64,000 bases of DNA from Jatrophihabitans telluris. Lineage in GTDB: Bacteria; Actinomycetota; Actinomycetes; Mycobacteriales; Jatrophihabitantaceae. Made by a program: the position numbers and the translations under genes. The notes below the pieces were generated by a model that was given only the letters and a program-made list of their open reading frames with translations, did not search any database and had not been told where the DNA came from. The stretch is from positions 310,001-374,000 of the forward strand of contig NZ_CP097332.1 of assembly GCF_023516435.1 (NCBI RefSeq), written 5' to 3'. Positions 17,340 to 23,955 of the stretch are shown here, one piece after another (positions within the stretch are counted from its first letter, which is position 1; each line of letters opens with the position of its first letter).

Positions 17340-17878
17340 ACACGTTGGTAGCCCGGGCAGGCGTGTGGCAGATCGCTGTGACAGGCCCCGAGCCCACTGC
17401 TGAGTTCGAAACCGGCCGCTGGCTTCACCTGTCAGCGGCCGCCGCTGGCGCTAACGCCAGTGCGAATGTCGCCGCCACAATCGAAGTACTGCGGTCCGGG
17501 AGCGGCGTGGTGCCACGCGCCCTCGTCGGAGGATCGTTCCAGCCGAAAGGATCGCGACTCGAGATCGAGATCGGCTCAACGGGTGACCTGACCGAGGGCG
17601 CAGCGCGAACGTGTCGGAGCTCGCTGGGCCGCCCGCTCGTCACTGGCCTGCCGGAGGAGTTTGCGCAGGCGGCATTCGACGGCCTGGCACGCGTCGTAGA
17701 CAGTCTGACGCTCCCGCCGGGAGTACTACGAGTGCACGCGGCCGGCTACGACGAAGTTGATTCGTCGCCACTTGCATTCGAACGTGCCGCGGGTGCGCTC
17801 GCATGGGTGATCCAACAGACCTACGTGCCGAACGGCCTTGTCGTTTCCAGCCTGACCGAGCTAGTTGGTGCTTGGTGA
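17336..17878 (+). CDS. Immunity protein 5 candidate
   Basis: A 180-residue soluble protein. The GTG at 17336 overlaps the toxin 5 stop (GTGA), so it is preferred to the in-frame ATG at 17324, which would lie inside the toxin gene. No recognised domain, signal peptide or membrane segment. It is similar in size to immunity protein 2, and its stop overlaps the toxin 6 start, keeping the alternating order. Confidence 0.55.
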   Translation: MNTLVARAGVWQIAVTGPEPTAEFETGRWLHLSAAAAGANASANVAATIEVLRSGSGVVPRALVGGSFQPKGSRLEIEIGSTGDLTEGAARTCRSSLGRPLVTGLPEEFAQAAFDGLARVVDSLTLPPGVLRVHAAGYDEVDSSPLAFERAAGALAWVIQQTYVPNGLVVSSLTELVGAW

Positions 17879-18447
17879 GCTTCACGCGACTGTTCAGGGC
17901 GCTGCTGACGGCAACGCTCTCACTGGTGGTCGCCATCTGCTCGGCTCCGTCGTCAACTGCTACGACGTCCGCGGTCGACGCGACCTACGCCTACGACTTC
18001 GCCTCCAACAGTCCCGCCCTGAGCGTCGAGAACGGGCAAGGCAGCATTGGCGCCCACGCGCCTAGTGGGAAGCCAGGACTCTCGTCTGCGGGCGAGTCTT
18101 CGGCGCCTCTATCGGGCTTTGTTGCCGCAGAAACAGCAGGTGATGGGTACCCGGCGATCAAGGCGGGGTCGGCAGGTGGGGAGTCGGCCGGGAAGGTGTT
18201 CCCGCAGGGGGTGCAGGACGCTGCGCGAGCGGAGAACCCCAGCACGTGTGTCCACTGCCGGATGGAGACGGATAGTCCGCAGATCGACCATGCGATTCCC
18301 AGGGCACGTGGTGGCAATGCCACGTTGGACAACGCCCAGACGACGTGCAGTTGGTGCAATGCCTCTAAGGGCGCCCGGGACTTCCCGGTCAATCCCGCTT
18401 CGGGCTATCGCGGGGCGTGGCCTCCAGAGTGGTGGGGTCTTCCATGA
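17875..18447 (+). CDS. Secreted polymorphic toxin 6 (HNH endonuclease domain)
   Basis: A 190-residue protein with signal segment LFRALLTATLSLVVAICS (residues 5-22), linker with ATYAYDFASNS, junction FVAAETAG at about residue 83, and a C-terminal HNH/zinc-finger nuclease. The nuclease shows CVHC, IDHAIPRARGGNATLDN and CSWCNASKG, that is CxxC, the DH catalytic pair, the Asn, and a second CxxC. All HNH landmarks are present, so this is the most secure toxin of the array and should be a DNase. GTGA overlap with immunity gene 5. Confidence 0.85.
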   Translation: MSFTRLFRALLTATLSLVVAICSAPSSTATTSAVDATYAYDFASNSPALSVENGQGSIGAHAPSGKPGLSSAGESSAPLSGFVAAETAGDGYPAIKAGSAGGESAGKVFPQGVQDAARAENPSTCVHCRMETDSPQIDHAIPRARGGNATLDNAQTTCSWCNASKGARDFPVNPASGYRGAWPPEWWGLP

Positions 18448-18905
18448 GCACGGCCCGGGAAGCGACGCACAGTCAGCCGGTGTGGCGGGAGCGGTCGAAC
18501 TTCATCATTGCGACGTCGATCGACTCGGGTAACACGGACGTCCAGACTGAGCAGCTGTGGGCGCGAAAAATCGACGAGCGGCACTTTGAGTTGTGCTGCA
18601 TCCCGTTCTTCGCCTACGACCTGTCCTTAGGCGATGTCGTCGAGACTGATGACGGTTACATGACCCGCCGGGTCTCGACGCCTTCGGGTCGGTATGTGTT
18701 TCGGGTGTGGTTCGGCGAGTCGTTTCACCCGCGGGAAGAGGTGGCGGCAGAGCTTGAGTCGCTCGGCGCGCTTGTCGAGTGGTCGTCGACAAACCTGGTT
18801 GCCGTCGATGCTCGTGACGCCGCGCACGCGAAGGAGCTTGCTGCCTACCTCCAGGCGCAAGAGGATGCCGGTCGGTTGATGTATGAGACGGGCAAGACGG
18901 CCTGA
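18444..18905 (+). CDS. Immunity protein 6 candidate (DUF4265-like)
   Basis: A 153-residue protein starting at an ATG that overlaps the toxin 6 stop. The region EQLWARKIDERHFELCCIPF, then AYDLSLGDVVETDDGY and VVSTPSGRYVFRVWFG-like sequence (here RRVSTPSGRYVFRVWF), matches the DUF4265 pattern, a family often next to toxin genes. It would protect against the HNH toxin. Last gene of the array. Confidence 0.7.
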   Translation: MSTAREATHSQPVWRERSNFIIATSIDSGNTDVQTEQLWARKIDERHFELCCIPFFAYDLSLGDVVETDDGYMTRRVSTPSGRYVFRVWFGESFHPREEVAAELESLGALVEWSSTNLVAVDARDAAHAKELAAYLQAQEDAGRLMYETGKTA

Positions 18906-19559
18906 TCCTCAGCTGGCGGTGGGGTGTCCCTTCGAGTCCGGCGGGTTCGGCTACGAACTCACCTGGCGCGGCGAAGGCGAGCACGGCGGGTCGTTCCTGC
19001 TCGGCCTCAGTGCCGCGGACAGCACGATGAACAACCCCGGCACCAGCTACGACGTGAACCGGTCGGGGGTGACAGGCGCCCGGTCGGGGTTCGGTCGGGG
19101 CCTGGTCGGGGGCCAGTCGGACCCCGGTCGCCCCGAGACGAACGGCACGCAGGCCAGTGATTCCGGGCGTCACCCCACCCTGGTCGCCGTCACCTGGCGC
19201 CGAGCCGCGATCGCCGCTGACACCTGATCGGCGCTCGACGTCACCGTCTGTAGCAGGTCCGCATGGGCCGGGCCGGCGTTTCGAGCAACTGTGAACTGAA
19301 CGGCGACGAGGAGGCCCAACACCAACAAAACCGCGCACGCGGTATCTGTCAGCCGACCGACTGAGGTGAGGAGAGTCTGAGCCTTCGGTGAGAGAGCGTG
19401 AGAAACGTGGGACCGTCTTGCCCCCGCTTCAGAACTACGCGATCCGGCGGTCTCTCGAACTGCGGTGCTGCACATGACTCCTCGGTTCGCCAGTTTCACT
19501 ACCCTTCGAGCCGCCGCGCCCTAAGTGTGGTCGCGAAGCGGGAGGGCGAGCGGCGAGGG
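18906..19559. other. Region without a secure gene downstream of the toxin array
   Basis: About 650 bp. On the plus strand a frame continuing to 19227 reads GFGYELTWRGEGEHGGSFLL and TMNNPGTSYDVNRSGV, which looks protein-like but has no clean start and no recognised family. On the minus strand there is a 109-codon frame at 19170-19499, listed separately. The region may hold relics of a further toxin module or of a mobile element; nothing firmer is visible. Confidence 0.4.
19170..19499 (-). CDS. Possible single-pass membrane protein, hypothetical
   Basis: A 109-residue frame with one hydrophobic helix (ACAVLLVLGLLVAVQFTVA) in its second half, a basic N-terminal part and an Ala-rich tail. No homologous family is recognised, and the frame overlaps an equally open plus-strand frame by about 60 bp. 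It could be a small membrane protein or chance. Confidence 0.3.
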   Translation of the reverse strand: MKLANRGVMCSTAVRETAGSRSSEAGARRSHVSHALSPKAQTLLTSVGRLTDTACAVLLVLGLLVAVQFTVARNAGPAHADLLQTVTSSADQVSAAIAARRQVTATRVG

Positions 19560-20231
19560 TCATCGGAGAGTGCGGGTGGTGAGGTCGTAGTGGTAGGTCT
19601 TGTGCTGTGGGCTGGTAAGGGTGGCGGTTTCGCAGTTCATGTCGGTCACCCTGAGGGTCGACGCGACCTCGGGTCCGAGGATAAGTCGAAACGGAGCCGT
19701 GCTCCAAGGGCTGACCACTATCGCTGACCGCCCGGAGTTGGACCCCGCCCAGATCACGTAGTTGATTCCATCGCATTCGACGCCCCAGCCGTTGATGGGG
19801 GTGATCACCTTGGCGATGTATGGATCGATGTCGGTGGCGTTGATCTCGCCGAGGGTTGGTGTGATTGTGCCGTTCGGGCCCGGTGTGATCGGGGGTGGAC
19901 CGCCCTTGGTCGGTGTTGGGGCTGTGTCCGTCACAGAGGCTGACGGATCAAGCTGTCCGGACTTCGGCTCACTCAATGCTGAGGCGGGCGGAGTGCCGTG
20001 GATGGTCGCTGTGGCTGACGTCGAGTTTGCCGTTTCAACGGTGGCGCGAACTGCGACGATGACCGCAGCAGATACGGCCGCCACGGCCACGGCCACGGCA
20101 ACCGGCGCGAGCCAACTGTGGGCGATCGAGCGCGTCACTCGGTCGGCGCTCTTGGGAATGGTGAGCATCGCGATGTCGTCCGGTGCGTGCTCGCGCATTG
20201 TTGTGCGGATGAGGTCATCGATATCGGGCAT
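19560..20231 (-). CDS. Membrane-anchored putative anti-sigma factor with exchangeable C-terminus
   Basis: A 223-residue protein whose ATG at 20231 lies one base after the sigma factor stop. Residues 1-40 are cytoplasmic (MPDIDDLIRTTMREHAPDD), followed by a membrane helix (LAPVAVAVAVAAVSAAVIVA), a Pro/Thr-rich outer linker and a C-terminal domain. There is no zinc-binding HxxxCxxC, so it is not a ZAS anti-sigma. The linker is coded by DNA nearly identical to that of the lipoprotein gene at 21892 (see the inverted repeats), and the C-terminal domains of both proteins look distantly related. Confidence 0.65.
   Translation of the reverse strand: MPDIDDLIRTTMREHAPDDIAMLTIPKSADRVTRSIAHSWLAPVAVAVAVAAVSAAVIVAVRATVETANSTSATATIHGTPPASALSEPKSGQLDPSASVTDTAPTPTKGGPPPITPGPNGTITPTLGEINATDIDPYIAKVITPINGWGVECDGINYVIWAGSNSGRSAIVVSPWSTAPFRLILGPEVASTLRVTDMNCETATLTSPQHKTYHYDLTTRTLR
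19783..19968 (-). repeat. Left arm of a 186-bp inverted repeat
   Basis: Lies within the anti-sigma-like gene. Its reverse complement matches 22065-22250 with 184 of 186 bases identical (161 bases uninterrupted); the mismatches correspond to plus-strand positions 22226 and 22238. Both arms are read in the same codon phase. The 2,096-bp interval carries the sigma factor, the CRP-like site and the secreted protein gene. Confidence 0.95.
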
Positions 20232-20232
20232 G

Positions 20233-20745
20233 TCAACCTGCTTTCGGGTGGACAAACATAGGACGTAGAGCCTCGCGGATAGTGCTTGAACCACGAGAGA
20301 TGAGGGTGCGGACGGTCGCCGGTCGGCAGCGAAGGATGGAGGTGATTTCGCGGTCCGGAAGATCTTCGTAATGGCGTAGTACCAATGCTGCGCGTTGTCG
20401 CGGCGGCAAGCTTTCCAGAGCGGCCCACACGGCTTGTCGATCGGCAATCTCGTCGGTTCGATCAGGAATCGCGCGGCTGGCGACATTCAATGGCAGAGCC
20501 CGTCGGCGTTTGGCATCTTTCAAGTAGTCGTGCAGCATGACCTTCTTTACGTACGGGACTAGCTGTCGCGGAGCGATGCTCCCGCGACGAGTCCCAGTCA
20601 GCACCTTGATGAAGGCGTCTTGGGCGAGATCTTGCGCTGACGCTCGGTCGTGTGTCAGCTGAAACCCGAAACGCACGAGGCTCTCACCATGCGTCGCGGC
20701 GAAGTCGGCGAGCGCCCGGTCGCCCCGTTCTGGATCACTGTTCAC
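20233..20745 (-). CDS. ECF RNA polymerase sigma factor (SigE-type)
   Basis: A 170-residue sigma factor. Region 2 is seen in SAQDLAQDAFIKVLTG and the following YVKKVMLHDYLKDAKRRR; region 4 in LPPRQRAALVLRHYEDLPDR and ITSILRCRPATVRTLISRG. Length and spacing match the SigE-type actinobacterial ECF group. It is followed after one base by a membrane protein that is its probable anti-sigma partner. The whole unit lies between the two arms of a 186-bp inverted repeat. Confidence 0.9.
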   Translation of the reverse strand: MNSDPERGDRALADFAATHGESLVRFGFQLTHDRASAQDLAQDAFIKVLTGTRRGSIAPRQLVPYVKKVMLHDYLKDAKRRRALPLNVASRAIPDRTDEIADRQAVWAALESLPPRQRAALVLRHYEDLPDREITSILRCRPATVRTLISRGSSTIREALRPMFVHPKAG

Positions 20746-20789
20746 GCCTCATAGAGGCACTCCATCGGCAATAATGTGTCAACCACGAA

Positions 20790-20807
20790 CTGTGAGCTAA
20801 ATCACAG
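20790..20807. promoter_or_regulatory. CRP/GlxR-like binding site
   Basis: CTGTGA (20790-20795), GCTAAA, TCACAG (20802-20807). The 16-mer TGTGAGCTAAATCACA fits the actinobacterial CRP/GlxR pattern TGTGA-NN-TA-NN-TCACA exactly. It lies between the divergent sigma factor (start 20745) and secreted protein (start 20900) genes, so it could couple one or both to cAMP signalling. Confidence 0.7.
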
Positions 20808-20899
20808 CGTGGCCTCGGACCGGGACTAGCAACCCCGTGCCGGATTGTGCTGCACTTCGAATGCCCCATGACTTCGCCGGTAGGGGAAACGTGGAGCAC

Positions 20900-21895
20900 A
20901 TGTCGAGTCGCTGGCGGCAGCCATTACGCCTAGGTGTCGCCTTCGCGATGCTCGCCGCAATTTTGACGATTACCTCCCCAGCCGAAGCCGTCACCGTGCC
21001 ATCGACGACGACTTCGTACTACGTCACCACGACCGATTCTCGACCCTATGCGACGGCAGGCTGCAATCAAGGTACGGCCGATAAGAATCGAGCTGGCACT
21101 CAAAACCGTATCGTCGTTCTTGATTTCGGAACCCCGAGTCTGTCTGGCAGCACCTACGGAGTCGATCTGCCCGGAGCGGCAGGTTTCGCCTCGCGGGCAC
21201 AGATCCAGGACGACGCGTACCAATTCGCATACAACTACTGGAGTTGCACGGGTTCAGACACTGCTTCCCACTTGACGCTCGTCCTCGGAGAAAACAACGA
21301 AGGCAGCCAGGTGGTGACAAACGCTACCCAGCAGGGACGTGCATGGTCGAATTTCGTCAGCCAAGTGAGGGCAGCCAGCGGAGCAGCCGCAGCCCAAGTC
21401 GACATCCAGGGTGGGTACGACATGGAGGTCGGCTGGAACAACGCGGGTCCCTCGCTGGCCCTATTAGACGGCTACTTTTCAATCAACTCGAACTTCAATT
21501 ACGACCACGGCGACGCAGCGGGCTGCCCGACCGACGGCCGCGCCGACTGCGTGACGCGGGAGGGCTACGTGTGGTCGATCGAGGACCGCTACCAGGCGGC
21601 GTGGGGAAGATCCCGTTCGTACTCGATACCGCAAATCTATAACAGCAGCATGGCGGCTGAATGGGGGAACATGTCTCGCTATGGCGCACACGCCCATTCG
21701 ACCTCCACAAGCGCTATCTACTTTTCCGGAGTGATGGATCAGTACCAAGCATGCGTTGATGAAAGTGATCCGTGTATCGGCACCAACTACACCGCCTCGC
21801 AGGCCTATACGGCCCTATGGAACCAGCTACAGCTGGAGGCGGATACTGCCATGACCCCTCGTTGGGGTGCGGAGATAAGGTGGAATCACCCATGA
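20900..21895 (+). CDS. Secreted protein of unknown function
   Basis: A 331-residue protein with a Sec signal peptide (RLGVAFAMLAAILTI, cleavage near PAEA) after the ATG at 20900; an in-frame upstream start at 20837 is less likely because the signal would be internal. The mature part has paired cysteines and motifs such as LTLVLGENNEGSQVV, QVDIQGGYDMEVGW and GYFSINSNFNYDHG, with alternating strands and helices that suggest a TIM-barrel-like hydrolase fold. That is an inference only; no family is recognised. Its stop overlaps the ATG of the lipoprotein gene. Confidence 0.65.
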   Translation: MSSRWRQPLRLGVAFAMLAAILTITSPAEAVTVPSTTTSYYVTTTDSRPYATAGCNQGTADKNRAGTQNRIVVLDFGTPSLSGSTYGVDLPGAAGFASRAQIQDDAYQFAYNYWSCTGSDTASHLTLVLGENNEGSQVVTNATQQGRAWSNFVSQVRAASGAAAAQVDIQGGYDMEVGWNNAGPSLALLDGYFSINSNFNYDHGDAAGCPTDGRADCVTREGYVWSIEDRYQAAWGRSRSYSIPQIYNSSMAAEWGNMSRYGAHAHSTSTSAIYFSGVMDQYQACVDESDPCIGTNYTASQAYTALWNQLQLEADTAMTPRWGAEIRWNHP

Positions 21896-22488
21896 TCGAC
21901 GCCAGAAAATCCGCAATCGCAGCCATCGCGCTCGCCAGTCTGGCGGGACTGACCGCCTGCGCCAGCGGCGTTGCTACGCAACATAGTGCTGCCGCCACGG
22001 CCGCTCTCAGCACGACTGCGCTGGCCACTGATTCTTCCTCCGCGACGGCGACCGTTGGCCCGACGCCGAAGTCCGGACAGCTTGATCCGTCAGCCTCTGT
22101 GACGGACACAGCCCCAACACCGACCAAGGGCGGTCCACCCCCGATCACACCGGGCCCGAACGGCACAATCACACCAACCCTCGGCGAGATCAACGCCACC
22201 GACATCGATCCATACATCGCCAAGGCGATCACCCCCACCAACGGCTGGGGGCTGCACTGCACGGACTTCGACTACTACCTCGTCGCTGGCGCACATGACG
22301 GCCAAGGAGAACTTATCGCCGCCCAGGTGGACCCGGTCGAAGGCGACGTCGGCTCGCCGATCACTCTTGCTGCCCCCGCCGGTTCCGGAGCCTTGCAGAT
22401 CCAGTCAGCCTCCTGTGCGGCTGTCGTCCTCACCGCCGCCGACGGCACCACCCTGACCTACGTCCCTGGACAGACCGCCTTCCAATAG
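21892..22488 (+). CDS. Lipoprotein sharing a linker with the anti-sigma-like protein
   Basis: A 198-residue protein with signal and lipobox (ASLAGLTAC) after an ATG overlapping the upstream stop. A Ser/Thr/Pro linker (from GQLDPSASVTDTAPTP on, into the GEINATDIDPYIAK stretch) is coded by DNA almost identical, in opposite orientation, to that of the anti-sigma-like gene. The final domain (HCTDFDYYLVAGAHDGQG) resembles the C-terminal domain of that protein at a lower level. It is likely to act outside the membrane, possibly in the same signalling pathway. Confidence 0.65.
   Translation: MIDARKSAIAAIALASLAGLTACASGVATQHSAAATAALSTTALATDSSSATATVGPTPKSGQLDPSASVTDTAPTPTKGGPPPITPGPNGTITPTLGEINATDIDPYIAKAITPTNGWGLHCTDFDYYLVAGAHDGQGELIAAQVDPVEGDVGSPITLAAPAGSGALQIQSASCAAVVLTAADGTTLTYVPGQTAFQ
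22065..22250 (+). repeat. Right arm of the 186-bp inverted repeat
   Basis: Lies within the lipoprotein gene and mirrors 19783-19968. Identity starts exactly at GCCGAAGTCC and ends at CGGCTGGGG. Identity far above that of flanking coding sequence points to recent duplication or ongoing gene conversion. Confidence 0.95.
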
Positions 22489-22501
22489 AACCTGGGCGCA
22501 C

Positions 22502-23377
22502 TTACCACTCCTCGGAGTCGCCATAGGACTCGTACATCCCGGCGCGGTAGGCGACCGCTGCCAGGCTGTCGGCGTGGACGTTCTCGCGCTCGCCGAGGAG
22601 CTTCTCGCTCTTTCCGCGCACGCGCACGCGCTGGACGGTGTAGGTGTCGCTGGCGGTCAGCCGGACGCGGACCTTGACGCCGCCGGAGACCGGCAGCTCC
22701 ACGCCGTCGGGCAGCGGCACTACGCGGTGCCCGGAGATCGCGGCGACGTTGCCGAGCGGGCCGTCGCCGATCTGGGCCAGGATCGTGGCGCGCTCGTCGG
22801 GGCCGGTGGGGCGGAACCCATCGGCCGGACCGTCCTCCAGCCGCGTGGTCGCCGCGATGAGCTGGCTCAGGGGCATCTTGCGCAGCGTCGCCGCCTCGCG
22901 GCCGGTCAGGTCGGTGATCTTGCGGGTCGGCTCCGGCTGCGCGACCTGCGCAGGCGTCCACGTTCTCGTCGTCGTCGTACGTCGGTGACGTCGCAGTGCA
23001 CCGGGTCTAGGTCGGCGGCGAAGTCGTTCAGCTCGTCTTCCAGCTCGCGGGAGATCTTGATCTGGCCGCCGTCGGCGTCGCGCACGGACTCGACGTAGAG
23101 GAACCGGCGCATGTCCTGGTCGCCGACGGCCAGGCGTACGGTGGTGGCGTCAGGGTGGTGGGCGGTCACCCGCTCGGCGAGCAGCTGGGCGCCGATGCGG
23201 CGCGGCGCGGCTCAGCTCGGCGGCGACACGCTCCCGCGCGGCCTGGCGTGCATCGGCCGGACCGGGGGTGTCCCGGACGTCATCGAGTGCGACGTCCGCA
23301 CGGGTCTGGGTGCCTGCGGCGAACTGGCCGCCCGTGGGCGCTCCAGCGGGCTGGCGGTTGGTCATCGCGGTCCTCAA
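22502..23377 (-). pseudogene. Decayed gene of element-like character
   Basis: Three minus-strand frames join into one plausible protein: a start at 23377 (TNRQPAGAPTGGQFAAGTQT), then from about 23190 RIGAQLLAERVTAHHPDATT and FLYVESVRDADGGQIKISRE, then from about 22960 AQPEPTRKITDLTGREAATL to the stop at 22502 (YESYGDSEEW). At least two, probably three, indels are needed, at about 23200 and within the CGA/GAC-rich tract near 22970. The GAPTGGQFAAG opening is common in actinophage and integrative-element proteins. Function unknown. Confidence 0.6.
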
Positions 23378-23622
23378 TCGTCGTAGTAGGTCTGGCCCTG
23401 CACGACGCGGTACGCCTCGACGCGCGAGCGGGGGAGCTTCCTGTTCAGCAGGTCCCCGAAGGTCAGCGCGCCGGGCTCGTAGTCGACGACCCGGCCGCCG
23501 GTGGCCTCGATGTCGCGCACGTACATCGAGCCGTGCTCGGGGATCAGGCCACTACCCAGGGGGAACCAGTGGTAGCCGTTGACGATGCCGTCCTCGGCCT
23601 GGATGTCGGTGGCGAAGAACAT
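23374..23622 (-). CDS. Small hypothetical protein upstream of the decayed gene
   Basis: An 82-residue protein (MFFATDIQAEDGIVNGYHWF, then VQGQTYYDD at the end) whose stop overlaps the ATG of the decayed downstream gene, showing they were an operon. It is polar, without signal peptide or membrane helix. No family recognised; probably part of the same integrative element. Confidence 0.5.
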   Translation of the reverse strand: MFFATDIQAEDGIVNGYHWFPLGSGLIPEHGSMYVRDIEATGGRVVDYEPGALTFGDLLNRKLPRSRVEAYRVVQGQTYYDD

Positions 23623-23781
23623 GCTTAAGAGTTTTCGAGATTACCCCTGGTACATCCACGGAACCTCAGTAAAAACGCTCGTAGCTGCTATGCACTGGCA
23701 GCTCGTGCTTGGTCACGTCGCTGTCGAATCTGCTGTCAAATGTCCGGCCGTCTGCAGCGAGTCGGCCGATGGGCGTCAGAC

Positions 23782-23913
23782 ATGACCGAATGCCTATGGC
23801 TACTCACAGCGCGTGCGGGCGAAGCCAGCCTCGCGTTCGGTGGCTTCGGTCAGCCAGACCAACTCGGACCGGGCGACTATCCGTACGACCCGGAGTGGTC
23901 TGCGGATCGATGA
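23782..23913 (+). CDS. Possible 43-residue protein upstream of the recombinase
   Basis: ATG at 23782, stop TGA at 23911-23913. The peptide (MTECLWLLTARAGEASLAFG, then YPYDPEWSADR) is well formed and lies 42 bp before the recombinase start. No clear ribosome site was seen and no family is known, so it is a low-confidence call. The rest of 23623-23955 shows no other feature apart from the AAAGGAG ribosome site of the recombinase. Confidence 0.3.
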   Translation: MTECLWLLTARAGEASLAFGGFGQPDQLGPGDYPYDPEWSADR

Positions 23914-23955
23914 TCCGCCCGCACCCAGCGCAGCCATACCAAAGGAGCTTCAGTG

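Larger units (their letters stand above)
13299..18134 (+). repeat. Six copies of a conserved 13-bp junction in the toxin genes
   Basis: TTGCCGCAGAAAC or a one- to two-base variant occurs once in each toxin gene: 13299-13311, 14113-14125 (GACAC end), 15221-15233 (AAAG end), 16142-16155 (with an inserted C), 16999-17011 and 18122-18134. All sit in the same reading phase, 82-93 codons from the start, encoding V-A-A-E/D-T/S. Upstream and downstream sequences differ widely between copies, so the identity is not explained by overall homology. Confidence 0.85.
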
